From NCBI GenBank assembly GCA_002398365.1, contig DGYK01000063.1, positions 45,873-109,872 of the forward strand: a DNA stretch of 64,000 nucleotides, in the 5' to 3' direction. Shown here piece by piece: positions 1-8,440 of this stretch; within the stretch, counting starts at the first letter, position 1, and every line of letters starts with the position of its first letter. Source of the DNA: Flammeovirgaceae bacterium UBA5008 (GTDB lineage Bacteria; Bacteroidota; Bacteroidia; Cytophagales; Cyclobacteriaceae). The notes beneath the pieces are model-generated. The model saw only the letters and a program-made list of their open reading frames with translations. It was not told the origin of the DNA and did no database searches. The translations under genes and the position numbers were made by a program.

Positions 1-393
1 GGCTTCAATACACTTTTCCAATTTACTAAGATTTCCCTCCATTTCGGGCTCCTCTTCCAGATGCAGCAGGAACTGGTTTTCCACAAGCTGCGGTGATATT
101 TCTTCTGTAAATCGACCTTTCCTAGCACGAAGCTGCATTAAACACTGATTTCGGGCCGTAACATACAACCAGCTTTTAAAATTTTCTACCTCATGTGTTC
201 GCAGGGTAGTCACCAGTTTCTCAAATAGTTGCATCACCCCATCCTTCGCTTCATCGCGGTCTTTCAGGTATTTGAGGCAAACTCCATACACCATGGCCGT
301 GTAGCGTGCATACAACTGGCCGGCAAGCGCCACCTCACCCGACTCTTTATAGAGACGTAGCAATTCTGCATCAGATGGGGTTTGGTTTTGCAC
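1..393 (-). CDS. ECF-type RNA polymerase sigma factor (truncated by window edge)
   Basis: The reverse strand reads openly from a GTG at 393 to the window edge, 131 codons without a stop; an in-frame TGA lies two codons upstream, so GTG 393 is the earliest start. The translation has the look of sigma-70 region 2: an alternating helix pattern containing YARYTAMVYGVCLKYLKD, then DEAKDGVMQLFEKL (the -10-binding helix) and NFKSWLYVTARNQC. Region 4 would lie outside the window. It is divergent from the von Willebrand protein, an arrangement that suggests (inference) a cell-envelope regulon. A weak GAGG precedes the GTG. Confidence 0.82.
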   Translation of the reverse strand, partial: MQNQTPSDAELLRLYKESGEVALAGQLYARYTAMVYGVCLKYLKDRDEAKDGVMQLFEKLVTTLRTHEVENFKSWLYVTARNQCLMQLRARKGRFTEEISPQLVENQFLLHLEEEPEMEGNLSKLEKCIEA

Positions 394-474
394 GCCTCAA
401 TATAAAATATTTTACCACTTGTTGTGGAATTCCCTTTGCTCCGGCATCTGTAAGAAAAATTAAAACTAATCTGT

Positions 475-2352
475 ATGAAAAAATACGTAATCATTCTGGC
501 GGTTTTGCTGATTGCTTCGATGGGGTTTATTGCTCCCGAAGAAAGAACCATCAGCGGTAAAGTAACTTCTGCCGAAGACGGAAGCGCATTACCCGGAGTA
601 AATGTAGCTCTGAAAGGAACAAAGCTTGGGACTGTAACCGATGCTCAGGGAAACTACCTGCTCAAAGTTCCGCATAGCGGAGGTATCTTGGTCTTTTCAT
701 TCATTGGATTAAAAACCCAGGAGGTTGCCATTCGATCGAAAAACAGAATTGATATTTCGCTTTCGCTGGATGTGAGTCAATTAAGTGAAGTGGTCGTAAC
801 TGCACAAGGTAGAGACAAAAAGAGTATTCGCGGTTTTCTAAATGGAATAGTAAGTCATAATGCTAAACCACAGACAAGTTATTCGCTTTACGATAAGGAA
901 ATTGAAGACGCGTACTCAAACACTGAAGAATACGAAGGAATCAGTGAAAATGGTTTTCACGATCCATTGAAAGATCCGCTCTCTACGTTTTCGATTGATG
1001 TCGATGCCGCTTCTTACAGCAACATTCGCAGATTCATTCATTTAGGCCAGCGCCCTCCCAAAGATGCCGTGCGCATGGAAGAGATGATCAACTATTTTGA
1101 TTATGACTATGCTCAACCCAAAGGTGAAGATCCATTCTCCATCACCACCGAAATTTCCAGCGCTCCCTGGAACCCGAAGCACAAACTGGTTCACATCGGA
1201 TTACAAGGAAAAAATATCGCGAAAGACAATCTTCCTCCTTCCAACTTGGTTTTCCTGATTGATGTTTCGGGATCGATGAGTGACGAAAATAAACTGCCTT
1301 TATTGAAAGCTTCTTTTAAGTTATTGGTGGAGCAATTGCGTGAGCAAGATCGTGTGGCGATCGTAGTGTATGCCGGTGCCGCAGGCTTAGTTTTACCAAG
1401 CACCTCCGGCAGCGACAAAAAGAAAATCATTGAAGCCTTAGAAAATCTACAAGCAGGCGGATCAACTGCCGGTGGTGAGGGTATCCGTTTGGCGTATGAA
1501 ATTGCCAAAGAGAATTTTAAAAAGGGAGGCAACAACCGGGTGATCTTAGCTACGGATGGCGACTTTAACGTAGGCGAATCCAGCAACGATGCCATGGAGA
1601 AATTAATTGAATCCAAAAGAAACGATGGCATTTTCTTAACCACCCTCGGCTTCGGTATGGGCAACTACAAAGATTCTAAAATGGAAGTGCTGGCCGATAA
1701 AGGAAATGGCAACTACATGTACATCGATTCCATTTTGGAAGCTCAAAAAGCACTTGTGAATGAATTTGGAGGCACTTTGTTTACCATTGCCAAAGATGTG
1801 AAACTTCAAATCGAGTTTAATCCGGCCAAAGTAAAATCGTATCGCCTGATTGGCTATGAAAACCGAATGCTGAAAAGTGAAGATTTCAATAACGATAAAA
1901 AAGATGCGGGTGAGTTAGGCTCCGGTCACTCCGTGACTGCCTTGTACGAAGTGATTCCGGTAGGCGTAGAAAGTAGTTTTGATTTAGTTGACGCTTTAAA
2001 ATATCAGCCTGCGAAAAAACAAGAGCCTGTTCAAGTAACGAAGTCTGATTTTAGCAATGAGATTCTCACCGTAAAATTTCGCTACAAAAAACCCGATGGA
2101 GATGTGAGTAAACTAATCGTTCATCCATTGGTAGACCAGCATGTAGCACTCGATAAAACATCTGACAATTTCAGATGGTCGGCTGCAGTAGCAGCATTTG
2201 GAATGATCTTACGTGAATCGGATTATGTAAAAAATTACTCCACTAGCGAAGCCATCCAATTAGCACAAAGTGCCAAAGGCAAAGATGTAGAAGGGTATCG
2301 GATTGAATTCATTAATCTGATGAAATCAACTCCGGCTGTGGCCATGCGTTAA
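475..2352 (+). CDS. von Willebrand factor A domain protein, YfbK type, with carboxypeptidase-regulatory-like N-terminus
   Basis: A 625-residue exported protein. Residues 1-20 form a signal peptide. Residues about 25-110 are a carboxypeptidase-D-regulatory-like beta domain (ISGKVTS, LPGVNVALKGT, GTVTDAQGNY) of the sort found on Bacteroidota surface proteins. A YfbK N-terminal region follows (PLSTFSIDVDAASYSNIRR, about 168-186), then a vWA domain with an intact metal-ion-dependent adhesion motif DVSGSMS at 263-269 and later TDGDFNVG. The C-terminal 170 residues fit the DUF3520 tail. vWA domains of this group are thought to mediate metal-dependent protein binding at the envelope; the ligand is unknown. 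A strong terminator closes the gene. Confidence 0.9.
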   Translation: MKKYVIILAVLLIASMGFIAPEERTISGKVTSAEDGSALPGVNVALKGTKLGTVTDAQGNYLLKVPHSGGILVFSFIGLKTQEVAIRSKNRIDISLSLDVSQLSEVVVTAQGRDKKSIRGFLNGIVSHNAKPQTSYSLYDKEIEDAYSNTEEYEGISENGFHDPLKDPLSTFSIDVDAASYSNIRRFIHLGQRPPKDAVRMEEMINYFDYDYAQPKGEDPFSITTEISSAPWNPKHKLVHIGLQGKNIAKDNLPPSNLVFLIDVSGSMSDENKLPLLKASFKLLVEQLREQDRVAIVVYAGAAGLVLPSTSGSDKKKIIEALENLQAGGSTAGGEGIRLAYEIAKENFKKGGNNRVILATDGDFNVGESSNDAMEKLIESKRNDGIFLTTLGFGMGNYKDSKMEVLADKGNGNYMYIDSILEAQKALVNEFGGTLFTIAKDVKLQIEFNPAKVKSYRLIGYENRMLKSEDFNNDKKDAGELGSGHSVTALYEVIPVGVESSFDLVDALKYQPAKKQEPVQVTKSDFSNEILTVKFRYKKPDGDVSKLIVHPLVDQHVALDKTSDNFRWSAAVAAFGMILRESDYVKNYSTSEAIQLAQSAKGKDVEGYRIEFINLMKSTPAVAMR

Positions 2353-2370
2353 ATCAAAAAAAACAATAAT

Positions 2371-2409
2371 AAAAAAACCCGACTAGTCAGATAGTCGGGT
2401 TTTTTTTTG
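2371..2409 (+). terminator. Rho-independent terminator after the vWA gene
   Basis: A perfect 8-bp stem CCCGACTA / TAGTCGGG (2378-2385 and 2392-2399) with a 6-base loop is flanked by an A-run and followed by nine T. The A-run makes it potentially bidirectional. It isolates the vWA gene from the glycan cluster. Confidence 0.93.
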
Positions 2410-2438
2410 ACTGAATTGCAGCTAATTTGCCAGACTAA

Positions 2439-3365
2439 ATGAATTCGCTGTCCGGCCCAAGTGTTTCCATCGTGCTCGCCACCTATAATGGTGAAAAGTA
2501 CTTGCGCGAACAATTAGATAGCCTTTTTGCACAAACCTATCCGCTATTAGAAATCATAGCGGTGGATGATTGCTCGTCCGATTCGACTGTTGCGATTTTA
2601 AGAGAATATGCGGCAGCACATCCCATTTTGCATATCTTTCAAAATGAAGTCAACCTTAAACACAACCGCACTTTCGAGCGCGGCATTCAGTTGGCTAAAG
2701 GAGATTGTATTGCGATGTGCGATCAGGATGACATTTGGCTGCCAGAAAAAATTTCGTCACTCATGGCCCAATGGTTGCCCGATAGTTTATTGATCCACTG
2801 CGATTCTGAATTTATTGATGCTGACGGAAAAAGCATGAATCGAAAGATATCGAGCATTAAGAATCTGCAAACGTATTTGTCACCGGTTCCATTTATCATT
2901 GGAAATACGGTAGCAGGACACGCGGCTATCTTTCGCAAAGAATTAATCAAAACTATTTTGCCATTTCCTTCCATTGTGATCCATGATTGGTGGATGGCAT
3001 TTATCGCAGCCACGCAAGGGCCAGTTCAATATGTAGATAAACCACTGATTCTATACCGTCAACACGCGGGGAATGTGATTGGCGCTATCAAAGTGAAAGG
3101 GCAGAAAAAGAAAAAAGATAAGTCCGAGCTACAGCAACGCATTCGCGAGCGGATAAAGTTATTCGCTCAATCGTGTCCGGAAAATCATGCAGCTAAAAAC
3201 TTACTGAATGAGTTGGCTCGCAGCTATTTGAGCTTTAGCTTATCAAATAATTTTTTACGAATGAATCTTTTCTTTGCTCATCAAGAACAATTATTAGCCA
3301 CTAAAAACCGATCACCCTTTCGCAAGTGGCTCTTTTGTGTGAAAATGTTCTTCACGGTTCAATAG
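2439..3365 (+). CDS. Glycosyltransferase family 2
   Basis: A 308-residue GT-A-fold transferase. The N-terminal strand VSIVLATYNGEKYLREQLDS (9-28) and VDDCSSDST (42-50) bind the nucleotide sugar; DQDD at 95-98 is the metal-binding DxD element. IHDWWMA and YRQHAGNVIG further on resemble the rhamnosyltransferase-like branch of GT2. No membrane segment is visible, so it probably acts at the inner face of the membrane on a lipid-linked or LPS-core acceptor. It opens the glycan cluster; donor and acceptor cannot be read from sequence. Confidence 0.88.
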   Translation: MNSLSGPSVSIVLATYNGEKYLREQLDSLFAQTYPLLEIIAVDDCSSDSTVAILREYAAAHPILHIFQNEVNLKHNRTFERGIQLAKGDCIAMCDQDDIWLPEKISSLMAQWLPDSLLIHCDSEFIDADGKSMNRKISSIKNLQTYLSPVPFIIGNTVAGHAAIFRKELIKTILPFPSIVIHDWWMAFIAATQGPVQYVDKPLILYRQHAGNVIGAIKVKGQKKKKDKSELQQRIRERIKLFAQSCPENHAAKNLLNELARSYLSFSLSNNFLRMNLFFAHQEQLLATKNRSPFRKWLFCVKMFFTVQ

Positions 3366-3424
3366 CCTGTTCCCATTTTCAGCCTGATATTTTAGTACAT
3401 TTACGGCACCAAAATCTATCCTGC

Positions 3425-4222
3425 ATGGCAGTCTACGGCAATCAACGCTATCTCAAGTTATTTGAAAACGTCAGTAATACTCGGATCTATTTCTTAGATA
3501 AAATCAAAAAACAATCTGAGTTAGTTTTTATCACTAAGCCCATTGCCATTAAAGTACGCGTGCCGCGCAGGCTCATGCTCATCTTCAAAGAAATTTTCAT
3601 GTCTGATGTATATAGCATTCATGAACTGGCTAAAGGATTGAATGAAAATTCTGTGGTGCTGGATATCGGTGCCAACGTGGGCTTTTTCAGTGTGCTACTC
3701 TTATCCAAAAAAAACATCAAGAAGATTATCGCCTTTGAACCTATTCCGGTTAACATTCAAACACTTAAAAAGACCATCGCGGAAAATAAAGTGCTGCAAG
3801 AAAAATTAGTGCTGCAAGAGAAAGCAGTGACCGGCCAACCGATGGGCGATCTTACTTTGTTCTTGGACAGTGAAAAAGAGTTAACCGAAAATGCCTCTGT
3901 CTTCTCCGGCTTCGAATCCACACACGAACAAAAATTAGTAGTTCCTAGTATTTCACTGGCTCAGATTTTTCAAGAAAACAATCTTGATCAGGTAGATTTT
4001 GTCAAAATGGATTGTGAAGGAAGTGAGTTTGATATTCTATACAACACGGAGTCTTCGCTATTGAAAAAAATCAAACACATGATTTTGGAAGTACATGATC
4101 TGGATGATGCCAAAAATAATACCGAATACATGAACTCTTTTTTGCAGTCGCATGGGTTTACTACCACCTATTACCGACTGAGTGCGAAATCTCATGTGAT
4201 CAATGCGCATCAGAAAGCGTAA
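3425..4222 (+). CDS. FkbM family methyltransferase
   Basis: A 265-residue SAM-dependent methyltransferase. Motif I is VLDIGANVGFFSV (78-90), IIAFEPIP (101-108) is the acidic post-motif, and DFVKMDCEGSE (191-201) is the FkbM signature. An upstream ATG at 3326 would overlap the preceding GT by 40 bases with residues unlike the family, so ATG 3425 is preferred. FkbM enzymes methylate hydroxyls, often on sugars; here the likely role (inference from context) is O-methylation of a surface glycan. An in-frame 18-base tandem duplication at 3791-3826 encodes a repeated VLQEK. Confidence 0.87.
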   Translation: MAVYGNQRYLKLFENVSNTRIYFLDKIKKQSELVFITKPIAIKVRVPRRLMLIFKEIFMSDVYSIHELAKGLNENSVVLDIGANVGFFSVLLLSKKNIKKIIAFEPIPVNIQTLKKTIAENKVLQEKLVLQEKAVTGQPMGDLTLFLDSEKELTENASVFSGFESTHEQKLVVPSISLAQIFQENNLDQVDFVKMDCEGSEFDILYNTESSLLKKIKHMILEVHDLDDAKNNTEYMNSFLQSHGFTTTYYRLSAKSHVINAHQKA

Positions 4223-4225
4223 CGT

Positions 4226-5071
4226 ATGTTAAAGGTTCTATTTTTAGCGAAAGCCGATCGCCCCGACTACCTCTGCGATATGATCTATCACGGGCTCAAA
4301 ACAACAGAAGGCATTTTGGTGGAAGAAGTGAATACCCCTCACTACATGTATAGCTATTACATGGCTCAAGGGGCATTGTATGGCAAAGGTTTTACGATGT
4401 ATTGTCATCTCAAAAGTTATCCAACCTGTATACCTGTGCCGGAAATGAAACGAAGAGTAGAGAAAAAGTACTACGACTTCATTATTTACGGCTCTATTCA
4501 CCGGTTTGAAAAGTATTATGATTTAATCACTTATCACTATTCAAAAGACAGAGTTATTACCGTAGATGGTGAAGATGAGGATCGTTTGGACCTTCGGTTT
4601 GCGCAAGATAGTACGTATTATAAAAGGGAATTGAGTGTTGAAAACGCACTGGTTAAACCAATTACTTTTTGTATCCCTGAATCATTAATCGTACAAAACG
4701 TCCCTGCCAAAACAAAACGAGTGGCACACATTGTACCCGGTGATTTATCCACGTACATTTTTGATCGGGTAGAAGACTATTATCAAGACTATCAAACTTC
4801 TGTTTTTGGCATCACGCGAAAAAAAGGTGGTTGGGATTGCCTGCGCCATTACGAAATTTTAATGAATGGCTGCATTCCTTACTTTATTGACTTGAAGAGT
4901 TGCCCACGGCTCACGATGCATCAATTGCCAAAAGAACTGCTTTTAGAAACAAACGAACATTACAAAAAAGGAACCGACTTCGATCATGTTCAATACGAGC
5001 AGGAATTATTAAACTACACCCGACAGCATCTCACTACGAAAAAATTAGTGGCGTATCTGCTACCGCGTTAA
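4226..5071 (+). CDS. Uncharacterised glycosyltransferase-like protein
   Basis: A 281-residue protein starting 3 bases after the FkbM stop, so probably co-translated. I do not recognise a named family with confidence. The segment GGWDCLRHYEILMNGCIPYF (201-220) resembles the donor-site loop of exostosin/CgeB-type GT-B glycosyltransferases (W/YDxLRxxExLxxGCIP), and the N-terminus MLKVLFLAKADRP looks like a Rossmann beta strand. No signal peptide or membrane helix is present. Context supports a sugar transferase; alternatively it could be a non-catalytic member of that fold. It overlaps the opposing FkbM gene tail-to-tail by 4 bases. Confidence 0.6.
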   Translation: MLKVLFLAKADRPDYLCDMIYHGLKTTEGILVEEVNTPHYMYSYYMAQGALYGKGFTMYCHLKSYPTCIPVPEMKRRVEKKYYDFIIYGSIHRFEKYYDLITYHYSKDRVITVDGEDEDRLDLRFAQDSTYYKRELSVENALVKPITFCIPESLIVQNVPAKTKRVAHIVPGDLSTYIFDRVEDYYQDYQTSVFGITRKKGGWDCLRHYEILMNGCIPYFIDLKSCPRLTMHQLPKELLLETNEHYKKGTDFDHVQYEQELLNYTRQHLTTKKLVAYLLPR

Positions 5072-5793
5072 ACTCGGCTATCCCGGAAATAGCCATTGAT
5101 GGTTGAAAAACATTCCAGAACATATCCATTATCCTTCAAATATTTCACGATCGGATCATCGTTATTTTCCGAAAGTTTAAATTCATGGATTTCAATTACA
5201 ATAAACCGAGGACGGTATTTATTCAGATTCACCGACATCAAAGCATGGAGGTCGTGTCCTTCAACATCAATACTAAGTAAATCAATGGCTGTTCCTTTCG
5301 GCAGGTGCTTGTCGAGAATGGTTTCGATTCGCTGCGTTATCATCTTCACTTCCCGATTGAACTCCCAATGTTTTTTCCATTCCTCCAATTGATGCTGATC
5401 AATCGTGGAAACAGCCGGGACTTTATCGGAAATATGGAAAGTCACTTCTTTTTCTACATCTGAAACTGCCGCATGTACAACGGTATCAAAAGGACGCGCT
5501 TTCCTAAACTTTTGACAGAGTCTTTCATTTGCATCCACACAGATACCGTTCCATCCGGATAAGTATAGGAAAAATGTATTTGAAAAATAGATCGGTGTGT
5601 TGCAACCAATATCTACATAAACGCCATCCTTACGCTCACGCAACAAAAACTTCAGCACCGTATCTTCTCCGGTTTGTGAAAAATAAATATTTGCCTCATT
5701 CGCCATCATTTTCTTTATCAGAATGAGAAAACTAAACCGAAGGGCTGCTAAAAAAGGTAGTTTTTTAAATAACTTTGCGAAGGTAATCTTCAT
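5068..5793 (-). CDS. FkbM family methyltransferase (second copy, opposite strand)
   Basis: A 241-residue SAM-dependent methyltransferase transcribed against the rest of the cluster. Motif I is GVYVDIGCNTP (57-67) and the FkbM signature is DLLSIDVEGHD (171-181). Residues 1-30 are hydrophobic and basic and could associate with the membrane. The sequence differs from the copy at 3425-4222 in length and motif detail, so this is not a recent duplication. It probably methylates a different position of the glycan (inference). Its 3' end overlaps the end of the preceding plus-strand gene. Confidence 0.85.
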   Translation of the reverse strand: MKITFAKLFKKLPFLAALRFSFLILIKKMMANEANIYFSQTGEDTVLKFLLRERKDGVYVDIGCNTPIYFSNTFFLYLSGWNGICVDANERLCQKFRKARPFDTVVHAAVSDVEKEVTFHISDKVPAVSTIDQHQLEEWKKHWEFNREVKMITQRIETILDKHLPKGTAIDLLSIDVEGHDLHALMSVNLNKYRPRFIVIEIHEFKLSENNDDPIVKYLKDNGYVLECFSTINGYFRDSRV

Positions 5794-5857
5794 GTAGATT
5801 CGTGGCTATGATTCTCAGGTGTGAAGATAGCTTAAATATTAACTTGAAAAGGATCCA

Positions 5858-6670
5858 ATGCCGAACTCTGCTTCTCTTTTAATCTCGACCTATAATTGGC
5901 CCCAGGCATTAGAGCTCTGTCTCCTCAGCGCTTTGGATCAAACGGTTTTGCCAGGAGAGATTCTGATTGCGGACGATGGCTCAACGGAAGAAACCAAATT
6001 ACTGATTCAAGACCTTCGAAAAAAAACAACAGTGCCTATCAGACACTTCTGGCATGAAGATATTGGCTTTCGCAAAACCATTATTCTCAACGAGGCCGTT
6101 CGTCATAGTCAGTTCGATTATATTATTCAGACTGACGGTGACATTCTTTTGCATCGCAGGTTTATAGAAGAACATTTGGCAAATGCCAAAGAAGGGTTTT
6201 ACCTGCGTGGTAGCCGTACCTTGATTGATGAGCCAACCACGAAAGAATTAATCAGCTCCAAAAATTACCTGATAAATTGGCTGAGCAAGGGAATCAAAAA
6301 TCGTTTCAATTCCATCCACAATCGTTTCATTTCCAAAATATTTATGCTTTTCAACAATCCCCATTCCATCGAAGGCGTGAAGGGCTGCAATTTTTCTTTT
6401 TGGAAAAAAGATTTCGTGGGGGTAAACGGCTTTAATACCGAAATTGTTGGTTGGGGAAGAGAAGACAGCGAATTAGCCATTCGATTAATCAACAATCAGG
6501 TGTACAAACAACATCTCAAATTTCAAGCAGTTTGTTTTCACTTGCACCACACTATCTTCTCTCGTGATAGGGATGAACGTAACATGAAAATGCTGGAAGC
6601 AGCCATTCAAAACAAAACAGTATGGGCTGAACAAGGATATACACAAACAAATCCGGTAATTGAGTATTAA
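5858..6670 (+). CDS. Glycosyltransferase family 2 with galactosyltransferase-like C-terminus
   Basis: A 270-residue transferase. SLLISTYNWPQALELCL (6-22) and LIADDGSTEE (36-45) are GT2 nucleotide-binding elements; QTDGDILLHRRFI (91-103) carries the DxD. The C-terminal GWGREDSELAIRL (198-210) is the Glyco_transf_7C motif found in chondroitin-synthase-like and beta-1,4-galactosyltransferase-like enzymes, where the ED pair acts in catalysis. It shares one base with the next gene (TAATG), so the two are translationally coupled. Confidence 0.87.
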   Translation: MPNSASLLISTYNWPQALELCLLSALDQTVLPGEILIADDGSTEETKLLIQDLRKKTTVPIRHFWHEDIGFRKTIILNEAVRHSQFDYIIQTDGDILLHRRFIEEHLANAKEGFYLRGSRTLIDEPTTKELISSKNYLINWLSKGIKNRFNSIHNRFISKIFMLFNNPHSIEGVKGCNFSFWKKDFVGVNGFNTEIVGWGREDSELAIRLINNQVYKQHLKFQAVCFHLHHTIFSRDRDERNMKMLEAAIQNKTVWAEQGYTQTNPVIEY

Positions 6671-7530
6671 TGAAAGTTGCAGCACATATTCCATTCTTTT
6701 TTGTCGAATCAAGAATTACATACCTCCGGCAAGTGGTCGACCATTTGCAACGCATTCCGGCAGAGATAGATATTTTCATCTACACCAATAATCATTCCGT
6801 TCGTAGCCATTTCGCACAACCCAATGTTTTTATCCAGTATTATGGATATTCGAAACATGGAAAAGTCGCGTACTTCAATGGATTGTGGAATCGCCTCGGT
6901 CTCACTTCGCTGGTTCACCCCTACTACCTGACTTGGGAAAATCGCAAAGTGATAGAGAAAAATCTGAATAATTACGATGCTCAGCTTTATTTAGAAGACG
7001 ATATCTGTTTTACAGCCGAAAACTTCAATTACTGGCTTACACACAAAGATGTTTGCTATCAAAATGATTTCAATTTGGCCTTTTTACGTTTTGAAGAATC
7101 CAGTCAACAAACCAAGTTTTTAACAGATCTTACGGCTGTCCCTGAAAAAGTGATAGAACTAAACAATCTATTTTATCTATTAAACGATGTAAATCCTTAT
7201 GGTGGATTTTGGATTTATGATCGGAACGAACTCATTCGCTTTAGTCAATCGCAAGAGTGGCGATTTAATTTTGATGGATTTCCAATTCGTGAAAAATCGG
7301 CTATTGGATATCATTCTTTACAGATGAATCGTTTTCGGGGCAATCTCATTCCGCGGGTAAGCTACGATGCTCATACCGGAATAGCTAAGTTGCCAACTAG
7401 TTGTTTGGTACATCATCTTCCCAACACCTATATTGGTCATTCCCTCTTTTGTAAAGTTAAAGTGGAGACTTCTTCAGACACCAGCTTTACATTACTTGAT
7501 ACATCAAAAACTTCGTCCAAAAAAAGTTAA
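6670..7530 (+). CDS. Uncharacterised protein, possible GT-A glycosyltransferase
   Basis: A 286-residue protein coupled to the preceding GT2 gene by a one-base overlap. I do not recognise the family. Visible features are an N-terminal strand MKVAAHIPFFFVESRITYL, an acidic LYLEDDICFT (106-115) that could be a DxD-type metal site, and a conserved-looking C-terminal HHLPNTYIG. No signal peptide or clear membrane helix. Position between two GT2 enzymes suggests a sugar transferase or an acceptor-modifying enzyme; this is inference from context. Confidence 0.55.
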   Translation: MKVAAHIPFFFVESRITYLRQVVDHLQRIPAEIDIFIYTNNHSVRSHFAQPNVFIQYYGYSKHGKVAYFNGLWNRLGLTSLVHPYYLTWENRKVIEKNLNNYDAQLYLEDDICFTAENFNYWLTHKDVCYQNDFNLAFLRFEESSQQTKFLTDLTAVPEKVIELNNLFYLLNDVNPYGGFWIYDRNELIRFSQSQEWRFNFDGFPIREKSAIGYHSLQMNRFRGNLIPRVSYDAHTGIAKLPTSCLVHHLPNTYIGHSLFCKVKVETSSDTSFTLLDTSKTSSKKS

Positions 7531-7533
7531 AAA

Positions 7534-8394
7534 ATGAAAGTAGCCGGTTTTACAATGGTGCGCAATGCGGTAAAGTACGATTACCCCGTAGTGGAAGCGA
7601 TTACTTCGGTGCTTCCGCTTTGCGATGAGTTTATTGTAGCCGTTGGCAATTGCGAAGATGAAACTTTGGCCTTGATTGAAAGTATCGGGTCTACTAAGAT
7701 AAAGATTATTCACACCATTTGGGATGATACGCTTCGCGAAGGCGGCCGCACTTTTGCCTTAGAAACAGACAAGGCGTTTCAGGCGGTAGCCGCTGATGCT
7801 GATTGGGCCTTTTACATTCAAGCCGATGAAGTCATTCATGAAAAATACCATGATGCCGTGCGTCAGGCCATGGTTAAATACAAAGACAACCGCTCGGTAG
7901 AAGGGCTCCTTTTTCATTACAAACATTTTTATGGTTCGTATGATTACGTGGGCGAATCGTGGAATTGGTACAGAAGAGAGATTCGAGTAGTACGGAACGA
8001 CAAGAATATTTTCTCTTATCGCGATGCGCAGGGATTTCGCAAGAAGCCCAATGAAAAGTTGCACGTTAAACTGATTGATGCCTACATCTACCATTACGGT
8101 TGGGTGCGCGATCCGCGAGCGATGGTTCGAAAGCAGCGTGCTTTTACCAGCTATTATCATGATGACCAGTGGCTGGAAGAGAACTTAGCCAAAGCCAGTG
8201 AATTTGATTACAGCAACATCGACTCGTTAGAACTTTTTACCGATACGCATCCGGCCGTAATGAAAGATCGGATTGCCCGCAAAAACTGGAAGTTTGACTT
8301 CGATGTATCGAAGAAGAATTACTCGTTTAAAGAGCGGGTAAAGCGGTTTTTTGGCTTTCGTATAGGCGAATACAAGAATTACAAAATCGTTTAA
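7534..8394 (+). CDS. Glycosyltransferase family 2
   Basis: A 286-residue protein of the group that starts FTMVRNAVKYDYPVVEAI and carries DEFIVAVGNCEDET (31-44), a degenerate GT2 donor loop, and YIQADEVIHE (94-103) as the metal-binding QADE element. IYHYGWVRDPRAM lies near the C-terminus. Proteins like this occur in Bacteroidota polysaccharide loci. It follows the previous gene by 3 bases and is the last gene of the cluster; the following sigma-factor gene has its own leader. Confidence 0.83.
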   Translation: MKVAGFTMVRNAVKYDYPVVEAITSVLPLCDEFIVAVGNCEDETLALIESIGSTKIKIIHTIWDDTLREGGRTFALETDKAFQAVAADADWAFYIQADEVIHEKYHDAVRQAMVKYKDNRSVEGLLFHYKHFYGSYDYVGESWNWYRREIRVVRNDKNIFSYRDAQGFRKKPNEKLHVKLIDAYIYHYGWVRDPRAMVRKQRAFTSYYHDDQWLEENLAKASEFDYSNIDSLELFTDTHPAVMKDRIARKNWKFDFDVSKKNYSFKERVKRFFGFRIGEYKNYKIV

Positions 8395-8440
8395 ACTTCA
8401 CGTTCCAGAATCGGGTTTCCTTTACTACTTTTACCGGCTC

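Noticed and set aside
1191..1664. 157-codon open frame on the minus strand inside the vWA gene
   Set aside because: It is the antisense of a clear vWA domain and has no protein-family character.
3326..3424. Upstream extension of the first FkbM gene
   Set aside because: It overlaps the preceding gene by 40 bases and its residues do not look like the family; ATG 3425 is the better start.
7759..8160. 133-codon minus-strand open frame inside a GT2 gene
   Set aside because: Shadow of the coding strand, with no recognisable domain.
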